Source of the DNA: Theobroma cacao
Taxonomy: Eukaryota; Streptophyta; Magnoliopsida; Malvales; Malvaceae
Assembly (NCBI RefSeq): GCF_000208745.1
Contig: NC_030853.1
Coordinates: 31,326,628-31,390,627, forward strand
DNA: 64,000 nt
Direction: 5' to 3'
Made by a program: the position numbers and the translations under genes. Below are positions 12,000 through 25,290 of this stretch, in pieces. How positions within the stretch are numbered: position 1 is the first letter of the stretch; every line of letters begins with the position of its first letter. The notes under the pieces are model-generated. The model did not search any database, was not told where the DNA came from, and saw only the letters and a program-made list of their open reading frames with translations.

Positions 12000-12460
12000 T
12001 GTTTTTTGGGGGGGGTTCATCCAGCTGTGACCTGCCCTGCCCCGCCCCGTCCTGCAACAGTTTTAATTAATTAACATTTTGATGAATCGTGAGGAAATAT
12101 GCCCAATCAACAGACACAGGTCCCTCTGGCTTTGGCTGGTCCGGGTCACTCTCACCTGTTCACCCCCGTATCAATCCCCCAGAACCACACGAGTGCCCTG
12201 CCCTGGCGGGTTTCGTCGCTATCAATAGGGATTGGGAGGGATGGGGAGAGATCATCACCGAGGAACAGCGTCGACACCCTTTGATGAGTGGATAGAATGA
12301 TGCAATTTCAAAAGGAGCAAAAGTGGTCATATTTCTAAACTTGTTATCCAAACTTATCTCAAATCCGAATATATAATATTTATATTTTATATAATCGAAT
12401 TGGATATTCATAAATACTCAGATTAAAGGATGTCCATTGCCATCTCTAGAAATTTCTTTT
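12000..12460. repeat. probable decayed interspersed repeat
   Basis: A G-run and a CCTGCCCTGCCCCGCCCC-type block (12006-12056) are followed by a GC-rich patch and then A+T-rich text ending near 12452 with words like GGATGTCCATTGCCATCTCTAG. Similar GC-block plus 'CCATTGCCATCCCTA' wording is widespread in plant intergenic repeats in my recollection. No coding remnant or terminal repeats can be read, so the class is unknown. Confidence 0.3.
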
Positions 12461-13383
12461 GGAGACGAGCTAGCTACCCCCTCTTAAGCACATGCGTCTC
12501 ATTCATTTTGGACAGGCATATAAACCACCAGACTACACATGCACCCCATGTGCCTTATTTGTTCATTCTTTCTCCTTTTTCTTTTCCAGCATATACGCTC
12601 CAAACCCTTTTCCCTTCTTTCTTTGGGAAAAAAAAATGTATCCTTTCTGTACCCAATAGCTGCCTAAATACATTCAAATTCATATCATTTTGATCCTCAC
12701 TTCACAAGATATCGTTATAGTTTCGGTTTAACCTGGTCAAGTGGTAGATTCGTGAATGCAAGTTACATATATCTATGACTTGAAGAATGTTTCCGATGAA
12801 ATTAATTCTACTAGAAATATTGTGTTACTTTATAGTGATATATAGTAGTACAATTTATATATTTCATTCGATTTTATATTTTAAAAAGTAGAGTCATCTT
12901 GCTAAAAATAGTCAATAGAAAAACAAAACATAAAATCTATTGATACAACTAAAAATATCTAAATACTTACAGTATATATTGACTACGGGTTAGTCTTATT
13001 TTGCAAATTCGTCAACCAAATCATTAACTACTCGAGAAAATGAATAAATTTTCAACAATTCAATACGTAATTATGTGTAACGATATTATTTCAAAATCAA
13101 ATTTATTTTTTAACATTTGACTAACGGCAGTAACAATATGCAAAGAGATTGAGTGAGGAGTGAGGAGTGAGAAGAGGGGGTGTTGTTCATGAGTTTCATC
13201 CATGCAAAAGCTGGATTTCACCCGAGTCGGGAACAAAGAAAAAACACGGTAAGAAAAGAAGAGAAAAGCATGCACTTTTCAGCTGTCAACATCCTCCACT
13301 CCACTGCTGATTTGGATGTCAAATTTTTGAAGCTTTTTACCAACAGTTTTCCAAGCAAAATTAAAACTCCTCTTTATTCTTTT

Positions 13384-13594
13384 TTTTTTTTTTTTTGCTT
13401 TCTCTTTTGTTTTGTTTTTATATTGAAACTCGTGTCACGTTATTCTTAACACACATGTTGCAATCATACCTTATAAAATTCTTTGTGATAAATGAAGCAA
13501 AATGGAATTTTGCCCGCCTGATAATATGTTTTGTCTTTCACTCTAGGACAGGAACTTGCGAGCATCTATTGTTTCTTTCTTCTTTGTTTTGATA
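13384..13594. repeat. left copy of a 211-bp direct duplication
   Basis: Identical by eye to 13659-13869 at an offset of 275 bp, starting in a T run and ending at GTTTTGATA. Both copies encode the same meaningless 65-codon frame. The copies are separated by (TA)n DNA and an undetermined base. Confidence 0.9.
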
Positions 13595-13658
13595 GTTATA
13601 TATATATATATAATAATATAATATATATATATATATATATATTAGTATATATAAACGN
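13595..13658. repeat. TA-rich spacer ending in an undetermined base
   Basis: (TA)n-type low-complexity DNA between the two identical 211-bp copies. Position 13658 is N, marking an assembly join or unresolved call. Confidence 0.9.
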
Positions 13659-13869
13659 TTTTTTTTTTTTTGCTTTCTCTTTTGTTTTGTTTTTATATTG
13701 AAACTCGTGTCACGTTATTCTTAACACACATGTTGCAATCATACCTTATAAAATTCTTTGTGATAAATGAAGCAAAATGGAATTTTGCCCGCCTGATAAT
13801 ATGTTTTGTCTTTCACTCTAGGACAGGAACTTGCGAGCATCTATTGTTTCTTTCTTCTTTGTTTTGATA
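13659..13869. repeat. right copy of a 211-bp direct duplication
   Basis: Second identical copy, beginning directly after the N at 13658 and running into another (TA)-rich tract (13870-13935). Lack of any divergence together with the adjacent N suggests that contig ends may not have been collapsed. Confidence 0.9.
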
Positions 13870-16800
13870 ATACATATATATTATATATATTAAATATATA
13901 TATATATACTATATATAGATATATATATAGATATATTCAAGATCCGTAAGAATTTTAACTTATTAAAACTTGACTCAAGCAATAAAAATTTTGATTCGGT
14001 GTTATATTCCAAAAAATTGCTACTCTGAAAAGAAGAAAAAAGAGTATTTGATTGATGTGGATCCTATTGATTATAACAAAGGCTTTCCCAAACTGAATTA
14101 TTGAGCATGGTGGTAATTATATGGGGTAATTACCATGATATATAATTAATTCCTATGGAATAAATCATCACCACCAGCCTCAATGAATTTCTTTAGAGCT
14201 TAAGGTTTTAAAAATGAATGCTGATTAAGCGAAATGGTTGGTATATAAATATTTTTCATGGTATTTTTGAACTATTCGTTTAGGTGTCTCGAGCATGAAG
14301 AAATTTGGTGATCAATCCATTTTAATTTCTAGTTAAGTCGTTCATTTTTCTCTTTCCTTTTTTTTCATTTTTTTATTGAATTTAATCTGGATTTTAAATT
14401 GTATGATAAATAAAAATTTCTTATATGACTTTAGATGTGATGGATATCCAAAGCATGCCCACTTAACAAGTGGTTGAGACGAGCTAAGTGTGAATGTTAA
14501 TCAAATGATATCAAACCCAATTTTCATCAACAACAAACTTCCTTGATTGAAAAGCTACCATCCTCCACCACACCACACACCTCTCATTATCAATCTAAAT
14601 CCTTATTACATGACATTTTTTTTAACAAAAAAAATAATCATAGCCAATAATTGACCTAATTAATCTCGTCGTCAAAAGATAGAACATATAGGATTAACAA
14701 CAGCACGCTCTTTGTTTATAATTTCTGTTTATAAGTCAAACAATTAACGAGAAATTAACACAATATGACAACGGGTTTCGATATAAAAAGTTCCCATTAA
14801 TTACTTAATTAGTTGGCTCAAACTCTTTGAAAAATCTATCATGAAATTAAAGAGATTGTCGGCTCCATACTCGTGGGATTGAATCATTAGTGCTAAGCAT
14901 GTGGCGAGCAAAGGTGGTTAATTGCACAATGGTTGCTGCTACTTAACATCGTTGGTGTTTTTTTTTTTTTTTGCTTTATTAACGCCTCTTTTTAGGAGGG
15001 AATTAATAAAAGACTTAGCTTTAAGAACAATGATTTAGAGCAGTTTGTTCTCTTAATCATGAACAGCATATAATGAATCAAGTTGGGTTTTGCCCTTTCT
15101 TTAACATGAAGAGATAGGGTTGGGAAAGATTTTGTAATGAGGTGGGGAGAGATCCTTGTCCCTCCAAACTAAAACAAATTGGGGTTCTTCCTCTATCTTT
15201 TCATATTTTGTTGAAAGAATCCTAACTCTCAAGCTCTTTCCACTATAATTACTTGATATCCTTTGTTTCTGTATAAGTAGCAAAGGAAATTAGCATGCAT
15301 GTGATAAAAGGTGAAAATGGAAGCAGCAGCTAGATGCGCCCACTTAGACCACATGGTGGCCATTGACATTTATAGCAACATTTTTTCTTTGGCAACTTGG
15401 GCTGCCATGTCCTTTGGCATTGCTTCTAGTGTTCAAACTATGGGTCACTGTCTGCTTCCATTTCTCTGTTGATTTGCACCACATAAACCCTAATTATTTT
15501 TTTTTAAAAAAAAGGGACCCTTAAGTTGAAAAGGATATTTCAAGGCAAGCAACTCATCAGGGTGGGGAGATGGTCTAGAATATTGTCAAATGAATGACCC
15601 AAGACTTTGAGATATATAGTTTGGTATATACAAAGCTTTTATTGACATATAGCTAGGATTCCTTTGTTTGTTTGTTTCCTCTCAAATTACTCTATTTTCT
15701 GTTCAGTTTGAATGGGAAAAGCTAGGTAAAGATTGTTCAAACTGAGGTAAAGATTCTAAGAACCCATGAGAAAAGGAAAAAAAAAAATCATTAGTTACAT
15801 GTGACAATGTCAAGACTTAGCCCAACACCATAGATATTGCAGCACACCTTTTTTGCCATGTAAGCAACCAACCCCTCCCCCATCCCACCCTTCTTTTCTT
15901 GCTTTGTTTTCTTTTATTATATGTTATATGGCATGCACCATGTGATTACAACCAAAGAAAAGAAAAGGACATGCATTAAAAAAAAAAAACTTGCATGATT
16001 TTACCTAAAGTATTCTAAACCCACATGGAGGGGTCATGCCTTGTCCATTAAACTCCAAGAAAACAAAAGTAAAAAGAAAGAGAAAAAAATTATAAATAAA
16101 TAAATAGAAGAAGAAACAAACTGAAAGGAAAAGCAAATTAAAGGCATTGTGTGGATGGGCAACTACATTTTTGGTCACCACTCACCACCACTAGTAGTGA
16201 TTGTGATTTTTTAGGGTTCTTTCCTAATCCTCCCAACATGACTTATTTTAGGGTTTCGTCGTCTTCTCCAATACCAACAAAAGAAAATAACTGTTTGGAG
16301 GTAACATCTAGGGTTTCAGGTAGGGTATCATAATCTCTCCTACATTGTGTGTTTGTGGGGTGCCATCATCCATATGATATGACCCTTATTTTCATTTAAA
16401 TCCACGTATATATAATCTATTAAATTCCAATATATTAATCGCGTTCAAATTAATCCCTCGTTGGGATAATTAAAATAAAATTATCTTCTAGTTCTTTTGA
16501 TTAGTACAAGTAAAGACAAGTAATTTTTGATTAAAACTAAATTAATCAAAATAAATCGAGTATATAATCTATATTAAATTCAACATTAAAATCAATCTCA
16601 TGTAAGGATATATAAGACAAAAATATATACCTTCTAATTCCTTCAATTATTACAACAAGGGTAGTGGACAAATTCAAATGTTATAGCTTAGGGTAGGTAA
16701 ATAATTGACCAACATTAAAAGAATTCTTCCAGATATTTGCCCTACTTCTTCATTCATTTCCTTAGCTGATAGCCTGATTAGTTAGACAATCGCCTATTTC

Positions 16801-19800
16801 CTTGATTCCCAAATTTTCTCCACCTCTAATTTGTGTAATGAACAAAATCTATCCCAATTATATAATATATTCTCAGCTAATGACCTACAAATTAACAGCT
16901 TGCTTGCTTGCTGGGAATCTAAATATTTTGTTCCTCAGTATTTTAACCATAAAAATCTTTTGGATCTTAACTGGCTTTTACCAATATAATTTTTGTATTA
17001 TTTTTTATATTTTAATATAATACTTTGATTTAAAAAATTTATAAAAACTCAAAATCTAAACCATCTTCAATTCTTCGTCATCAAATTTAGCTAATGAATC
17101 TGTAAAAATATCTCATAATCTTCAACTTGTCGCTGTCGTTTCGCATTCAAGAAATAGCTAATTTCGAATCCGAAACACTTCTTTTAAAATGCAGCTGATG
17201 AGCCAGAAATGTATACATATGCCTTTGAAAAATTGAAAAACAAAGAAAGATTAGGTAAAAGGAATGCCTAAATGGGGACCAATTGTGTCCTTAGACAAAT
17301 ACCAGATTGGGGTCACGCACTTTTTTGCCCCCACCCCCCCTCCAAAGACAAGGATTGAAGCATATTTCTTATAATCAATACATGGAACACTGCATTAATA
17401 ATATTACAAGGAAACTGTTGTACACTTTTTATGTGCAATGAACCAGCCGTGTTACTGTCCCTTTGAAAGAAGTCGTGTCGTTTTCTTTTCAAAGAGAGGT
17501 GGAAGGAGAGGGAGGGAGGGAGGGGGGGGGCGCTTCTTCTATTTGCCTTGCTGTCTAGAGAAAGAAAAAAGGGGGACCAAATCACAATAAATTAAAATAT
17601 AAAAGGGAAATAAAATGAAAATTCCATTTTCTAGTCTATGTATTTGTCTTTCTAATTAAGAGCCAACATATCAAAGGCACAGACAAGTAGGGAACAAAGA
17701 AATCTGTGCTAAATTTGTGTTGTGGGTAAGAAATTTAGCTTCTGGGTCAAGGGTTTTTTTTTTTTAATAATTATTACATTTGATTCTTTTAATTAAAGAA
17801 AAAGAATGAGGGGATTCGATTTGGACCACAATGGCCATGTGTATGCATAGTTGCTTACATTATAATTATAGAAAAAAATAATTAAAGAAAGGTGCAATTA
17901 AAAAATTAAATATGTAATTCTAATTATTAGCTTGAAGAATCTAGAATAGGCTTAGTGGGTGGCATGTGGCAATTTAGTCATAAAGAGCTTAATTAGATAC
18001 TTTATATTAAATAAACGCCGCCCTTTCCTTTTTGTTTTAAATTTCTTTTTCCTAAATTTGTAATTTAAAAAGAATCATCCGTTTACAAGTTTCGAAAGGG
18101 CACAAAAATAGAATATTTTTTATGTGTATGTATGAATAGAATATAAATGTACATAATCGATCAAATGGTATCTCACAATAAAAAATTAAAAATGAATAAA
18201 CATGTGTATTTATAACGAGTTCAATGCTGTTTAAAAGCAAAAATAGAAGGATTATCCCAATTGGTGACAGAAATCCAACTGCCAATAATGATACAATTTT
18301 GGTGATTTCCTCTTGGAAAATGCCCAAAGAATAGGATGAGTAAAGGTAATCAGCATATATCTCTTCGATCATCTTGACATGACTATATGAAGTTATTTTC
18401 CCTCTTTCTGAGCGATAGGAGATTGCAAAACTTGAGACTAAACAGCAAGTAGCCGTTTCTTGGGGAAGGTAGGGGGATGTAGAATCATGAAATTTTACTC
18501 TTACCAACTACATGAAAAGTGGCCAAAGATAAACTGAAAACGCCTACTTCAGGCTATCAAAATTTTCCCTTCCCATGTGAGCCTAAAAATGTTACCATAT
18601 GCAACTAGGCTGAAAACTAGGATTAGATGGCTAACCTCCTTGTAGCTATAGGTTTCATAGCAGTCTTTCAATGGACCAAAAAAGGGTTACATCCCAGCAT
18701 CTTTCCTAAGTGGGTTTGATTAGGCAAATCTTATTTCTATTGTCCCCACCTACTAAATATGGATGTATTTTGGGAGATTTTTTCTCCATATTTTGCTATT
18801 ACTTTAGGTTCCAACGCCCTTGGCTGGGATGGGATTCCCTTGCGGAAGCTATTCCTGGCTTCTGCCATTGCCTGCAATTATCTCCAAGCAAATGGTAATA
18901 TTTTGGCTAGTAGCTTTGGAAGCAACTTCAATCATAATCTAGCTAAGGGTTCCTAGACTTCTTTCCAACATCCTGTGATTAGTAATTTTGTACTGCCATA
19001 ACCCAGAAAAAGTTTTTGTTCATAGGATATATTAACTTTTGAGTGGGTGGAGAGAGTCAATATCAAGCATCACAAGACAGAGTTGCCATGGTAGCAGTGG
19101 TCATATGTCAAAGCAACTTGTTGGGTGAACTAGTTGCATATGAACACCTTGTCTTAGTGGCCATCCAAGAGCCTGCCTTTGATGGATTTGATACAAAAGA
19201 AAGAAAGAAAAAAAAAGGCATGCATGATTGATAATTTGATGGTCCTAATAGCATCTATTGGAGTGGAAAACACTTCCCATAAATCACGCACCCTGTCCCT
19301 ATAACTTCTTCATGTTTTTCCTTACTTCAATGCATGCTTGGATTGAATCCTTTATGATTATCATGATCAAGATGAACATAGTTATAAGCAAATCCTTCTA
19401 ACCGAAAGATAATTTTAGCAATTTTCAACAACATTATGATCGACCGAAATGCAAACCTGGTAGCCTAACCCAAGGTAACCTAGATAGTTGGTCTAAGTTT
19501 TGAATCGAAGTTTCATGCAAGAGTCAAGGGTAAGAAGGGAGGAATTATTAGGGGAAAAGTAAAAAGAAAAAGAGAAAAATGATTGTATATTTTGGTGACA
19601 ATGATTAAGTTGACAAAATTAAATCCAAAATTTAGCCACCTAAACAATGTCAAATGATGCAATTATATTCATAATGTTAGTTAATTAAGAAGATTTAGGC
19701 ACCCAATAATCCATGCGTCTGGCTAGCTGTCGTCAATTTATTTGTGAATTTATGAAAATCATAACCCTCAATTCAATATATTTCTATTTTTTTTCCTTCT

Positions 19801-20084
19801 TCTAAAATAAGATTTAGAATCTTATGTACGTAAATAAATTTTGATAATATAAATATCAACATTTAAGGGTTATTAGAAGAAAGATTTTTTTTTAACTAGA
19901 AATGAGGGCAAAATTCTCATAGTTTAGTATATTATATATTAGGTTCAATTTTTTTTTCTTGATCTTGAGATTTTAGTATTATTTTGCATGATGATATTTT
20001 TTTATTACATTTATATTAAAATTGATCATTAGTTATATCGAAAGATGATGATAAAGGAAAATTAATGATGGGCTGTGGACCTAC

Positions 20085-20427
20085 CTTCTTGGGCCCAAAT
20101 TCTAATATTTTAACAAATGGGCCTCGACTCTTTCAAGGTCCAAAAATAAAAGAGAAGGGTCGGATGGCTTGGGCTCCAAAAAATGGAGCCCATCTTCAAG
20201 TTTGATTGGGCCTGAAAATGGTCGTAGTTACCCTCGAAACGACGTCACGGGAGTTGCATAGTCCGACGAATCTCACTTTGACATTTTTTGGTGTTCCAAG
20301 GTCCGCCCCACACCCTACCCCCACCCTCCCCTTCACGGCCACTCGCAAGCTTTCTTCGAAGGCAAAGACTCACTCTCTGGCGCAAACTTTCCTCCGATTT
20401 CAGCTCTCAAATCGAAAAGCATAGAAT
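20085..20427 (+). promoter_or_regulatory. prefoldin 3 promoter and leader with repeated TGGGCC motifs
   Basis: TGGGCC/TGGGCT (site II) elements occur near 20091, 20117, 20169 and 20205, the last about 220 bp before the ATG. Site II clusters mark promoters of housekeeping and growth-linked plant genes, which fits a chaperone subunit. No clear TATA box is seen. Confidence 0.55.
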
Positions 20428-23375
20428 ATGGCGGCAGAATCTTCGTCTTCATCATCGTCAGAAGTAAAGACGGAGAGGAGAGGAATTCCGGGAGCTCAAT
20501 TCGTTGAAGATGTAGAGACTTATCTCTCTCAAGCAGGCCTTGATGTCAACTCTGCCCTCGCTTTTCTCCAAGAAAGGTCCCTTTCTTTTCCTCTCTTATT
20601 TTTTCTCAATTCGCTGAGCTTCCTAGACTTCGAGAATCGTCCTCCTTTTAGTCCACCGCCTGCTATTTGGCTGGTGTTTACTCTCGGTTTGCTGGAGGCT
20701 TGATTTTTTTCGTTAAAGTTCAATTTTTTATCCAATTTCGTTAAATTATGAAGTTGGGTTGCTTTTATCTCTGAAGATTAGTTGGGATTGAACGATTTTA
20801 GACTTATTTGGTTTAAGTTAATGAATTTGCAGGCTTCAGCAGTATAAGTTGGTTGAGATGAAACTTCTTGCTCAGCAACGAGATCTCCAGGTATCATGTT
20901 GGGATCTTTTTCTTTTACTGACTAGTATCTATATTTTATTGTATTATTTATTATTTCGATCCGCTATACTTAGTTTTACTTACCAAAATGGGGATTTCAG
21001 TTCCATTTCTACGCATTTGGTTGTGCTCATTGTGTGGGCAAAAGTTTTGTGTGAGGCTAGAGTTTTTGCTATTTTTATACTAGTTTGTTAATTGTTATTA
21101 TGGTAATGTTTTTATGAAAAAAAAAATTGAAAAATCAAGGAGAGGTTTTATGGTCAGTGTTAAAATTTCAAATTTGGTAAAACAGTTGTCGTTGAGCATA
21201 GATGTGTCGAGGGAAAATTGCTGTTGATTTATTTGATTATTAAATGGTCTTAATCCTTGATGTTAGAGATATTCCAGTAAGATGGTTCTCACTTGTAAAG
21301 TCCATATATGGGGTCCATGGTAATGTGCTTTGAATTTGATTACTTGCCAAAATGCTCGTTAGTCATTAGTTCATAGCAAGAAAAAGGAAGCCAGACTAAA
21401 TCATAATTACACCCTTATGTTGATACATGATATTCATCTTGTAATGCCCTTTTGTAAAAGCTGGATGGAATTGCAAGGAACTCGGCATGTTAACCTGTTA
21501 GAATTGGCCTTGCTAGTTCAAGCTTTTTGTACAGGCTTACACCGGAGAAAATATATCCAACTATTATTTCTAGATACTGAATGCAATCAAGCTTATGCCG
21601 GGGATTTCTTTCGGAACAACTTGATGTGTCACATCTAAGGCTGCATAAAGGTACATCTATGTATGGGGGAAAAAGGGAGTAATAGGAAACTACATAAAGC
21701 TAATAATAAATTTTTGTTTTCCACAGCTGTGGAACATCGATGTTGGTGTGGTGAGCAAATATGGTCCATTAATTATCTTAATTATTTGACAAGAAAGAAA
21801 ATTACGAAAGAATTAATTGTATTGACTCTTTTATTATTTTCTCATGTTTGCTTTTCCATGTTTGTGGCTGTTTATCAACATAGCTGTGTGTTTGTGTTTC
21901 ATTTTTTAAATGTTGAAAAGACAAGAGGATAATTTAACATGCAGGGGCTCAAAAAACTTTTTGGGGATACTGTCTTGAGACCCAGATTTTATGGTGTTTT
22001 TTAAATTACATGCTAATTTATGTTGGGTTAATCTATGTTCATTCCCTGCCAAAAATTTAACCAGGCTAGACATTCTCATTCATGCTTAATTTATATTGCA
22101 TATATGTATATTGCTTCTCTTATGACGTGTTGTAAGAGTCTTGAATAATGCGCTTTTCTATTGTGGTCATCAGGCAAAAATACCTGATATTGAGAAATGT
22201 TTGGATGTGGTTGCCACTTTACAAGCTAAGAAGGGTACTGGTGAGGTTCGTCTTTCTATGATATCTTGACTTTTAATATCGTGGTTCTTTTTTTTATAGA
22301 AGTTTTTGATTCTTCATTTTCCTATGATATACTTGGATAAGGTTTCCATATGAGATTTGCAATGTGAAGGACTATTCTGTCTTTCTGAGCTTCTGCATTG
22401 ATAGAGTAGGAAACTCTCGGTGGTCTAAATGTGGTAATCTTGTGATCTGCTACATATAGGCCCATGTTGAATGAAATGCTCAAGGTTCAGGCATTATTTT
22501 TTATTTTGGAATTTGGGAATCTAATCGTTTAAGACATTCTTATGGTACTGGATTAGGTGTGAAATGCTCAGATCCTATAAATGCATGCTTGTTGTATAGA
22601 CAAGCTTGAAGCCAAGAATTTAGGATTCTTTATCTTTTAAATATCTACTATATGCTAATGATTTATAATATTACTTTTGGCGTATATAGGCTCTTATTGC
22701 TGATTTTGAAGTCTCTGAAGGCATATATTCTCGGGCTCGCATTGAGGATAATGATTCAGTTTGTTTATGGCTGGGAGCAAATGTCATGTTGGAATATTCA
22801 TGCGAAGAGGTCCAATAGTTGCAATTTGGATGATTACTGTTCCTGTGCATTAACAGAACAAGACTAAGTTATTCTGTTACTTTGTGTGCAGGCCACTACT
22901 CTACTGAAAAAGAATTTGGACAATGCTAAAGCAAGTTTAGAAGTTCTTATAGCTGATTTGCAGTTCTTGAGGGATCAGGTGACAATAACGCAGGTACTAT
23001 TGTTGTTCCATAATATTACTTTCTTTCTTTACCTAGTGGGTTCCTAGTAGTGATTAATGAAACCCAGCTTCTGCATCCGGTATTGGTTGGTATAATTAGA
23101 ACATTCATGGGATGTGTGCAACGTGGTTCAACCCAAGAGGTGCGGAACTATAAATTCTATTCGATGAAATGGATGGAAGAAAATAGAAGTAGCTCATCTG
23201 CCTTAATCATGCTTAATACCTGCTTGGTATGTGTACTATTTATCTTCAACATGTGTTGGCTTTCGTTCTTGATTATTTTAGTACAATTGCTCAGGTAACT
23301 ATTGCCCGTGTCTATAACTGGGATGTTCATCAACGAAGAATTCGTCAAGCTATGGCCACAGCTAAAGATTCATGA
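20428..23375 (+). CDS. PFD3: prefoldin subunit 3 (VBP1/GIM2 homologue)
   Basis: Six exons: 20428-20576, 20833-20890, 22174-22245, 22690-22809, 22892-22993 and 23295-23375. All sites are GT-AG and the protein is 193 aa, the usual length for this subunit. Family blocks read in order: [17 protein letters not shown] near the start, [18 protein letters not shown] (about 52-69), [11 protein letters not shown], then [16 protein letters not shown] and [14 protein letters not shown] (the beta-hairpin part), and a second long helix [22 protein letters not shown]. It ends [13 protein letters not shown]. It is an alpha-class prefoldin subunit. The hexamer takes unfolded actin and tubulin to the CCT chaperonin in the cytosol, and in plants it also affects tubulin supply and nuclear processes. 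Intron 2 is the longest (1.28 kb). WRKY48 lies downstream on the same strand, as I recall it does in Arabidopsis. Confidence 0.97.
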
Positions 23376-25253
23376 AACTGAAAATATCATTCCTTGATAT
23401 AGATGTGGAGAGTATGCTTCTATTCTCCCATTTCGTTAGTTTTGGTAAATGGGTTGTCTGGTGTATTTCCAGTGAATCAAAATTCCGTTTTCATGGTCGC
23501 CCCATATCTTCACTTTCCGTTCCTAGGTTCTGGTTCAATGAAGTGAAAAACACATGCTCATGATGCTAAGAGCAGTTTTGATACATGATAGTAGTAGAAC
23601 TCTTGTGCATCAGATGCAACAGCTGTCTTCACTATGATTGTTAGTTTGTCAGGAGCGTTTTGTTGTCTGTAACTCCATGGCATCCATCTATATTTTTTCA
23701 GTTTAATTTATGCACTAGTACTTGAAATTTGTACGCTTTTTGAATCCACCTATTACAGCAAGCTTTTGGGTTCAAATTTGAAAGTTGAGATGATGATTTA
23801 ATGTGAAAGAAATTGTCGGCAAAACTTGACCAAGATGAGATGACAAGTTGTTCAGATTACTGGGTCTTTTAAGCTGAGCCTTAAATGATGTCAGCAACAC
23901 CTTATCCTGCCAGAAAAGGTGTTGTTTCTGGGGAATGCTTTCAATTATGTTGTTATTATTATTGCTACTTGGGTCACAGATATGACATTGGTTTTAGGCC
24001 TAATCTGTGATCAAGTCAGCCGATGAAAATCATTCGATTTTTGAAGCCTAATATTTGCTGGTCCCTTAGGAAGGACACTCTTCTCTTTTTATTGTCCTGT
24101 GTGTCAGGCTTGGTTTTTCGTTTCCTTTTTTCTATTGCTTGACATGAAGTTGAACCATGAATTCGGCTGGCAGACTGCTGCTTTCAATCGGCCCAGGTTT
24201 TCTCATGCGGACCCAAGCCTGTCGGTGGCATTTATAGTCAAAAGCATGGTTAAATTAGAAGAGTTTTTATCATAGGGGTGTGTCATGTTCTTTCATAAGA
24301 ACAAAGTCTCATATTTGTCTTATTTTACCGTTGGATCAAGGGGTTGAGAAGCTTTCATCTTTCCATCTGCTGATTCATAAAAGCTAATGTTTGCTCTCAA
24401 GGATGCAAAAAGGTTCATATATTTTTGCAGGCCAGCAATAGATTCATAGTCTTGGGGCACTCCATTTCCACAAGTTGGCTCATCGGCCCACAAATTGTAC
24501 ATCTGTCTTTACGTCCTGGTCTTCAAATCTTGGCTTGATATTGACAAAATAACACAATCCTGAAATGGGAAACTCTCATATGTATCATCCAAATCTTTTT
24601 CGTGTCATCTTTAAGAAAAACAAAAACACCCCAAAACAAGGGAGAAAGTCTGTGCAATCTTCCTGACATACGATCGATGTAACAGGACATTGAAACTATT
24701 GTTTCTCATGGCGCATCCATCATCCGGTGGCCCCCTGGGCCAGGCAGCTGTTCCTATCAACCACAATTTCTTAAAAATCCTTCTCCCAAGGTTGGACCCC
24801 GTAAAAAAAAGCTTGAATCTGATCATGGCAGTCAAGATGGAAAACGTCCACTGCACCAAACCAGCAAAAGGGTCTGGTTTCACGCTCGGTTGACCCTTGA
24901 AACCGGGCCCATAAAGTATTAAAGGCTGGTACCAGATTGCCATTCCTAAGCCCCAACAGCTACCGGCATGTGGCTTGACACTTTCATATTAGTCACTTGA
25001 TCCGGCACCGGTTTTTAACTCCCCACCCTTTTGTTTCCTCTCCTGACATTCCATTTCTTGAGTAGTTTATACCTGAAAACTTTACATGCCCTGTAATATA
25101 AAAATCAACAGGATTAGATTATGAATTTGCATGGATCTTCTTTCTGTAAGACCTGTGATCTATAAACATCCTCATTTGACTTCCTGTCTTCAAAGATTAG
25201 ATCTTTTTCTACAACTTGTGGAAACAGTAAACGCTTGATTGATGATCATTGAT

Positions 25254-25258
<5 letters not shown>

Positions 25259-25289
<31 letters not shown>
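25259..25289. repeat. (TA)n microsatellite
   Basis: About fifteen AT units in intergenic DNA. Confidence 0.9.

Positions 25290-25290
<1 letters not shown>

Larger units (their letters stand above)
10666..20080. other. 9.4-kb intergenic region, no supported gene
   Basis: The left end should hold the bHLH 3'UTR. The rest is A+T-rich, with a GC-rich patch and decayed repeat at 12000-12460, a 211-bp duplication beside an N at about 13384-13869, poly-A and poly-T runs, and a C/G-rich patch at 17325-17530. Frames of up to 151 codons on either strand lack protein-like composition, conserved motifs or splice partners. No tRNA or recognisable miRNA precursor was seen by eye. Confidence 0.5.

Noticed and set aside
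11722..12057. Overlapping minus ORFs of 111 and 92 codons
   Set aside because: They run through the G-run and GC-block of a probable repeat and have no recognisable motif.
15315..15462. Inverted repeat AAATGGAAGCAG / CTGCTTCCATTT as a miRNA hairpin
   Set aside because: Only the outer 12 bp pair; the next bases do not form a continuous stem, no known miRNA sequence is present, and one such pair is expected by chance in 64 kb.
24611..24956. Overlapping minus-strand ORFs of 110 and 61 codons in a GC-richer patch
   Set aside because: Two frames are equally open and neither resembles a family I know; no promoter or splice support. Could be a gene relic but unsupported.
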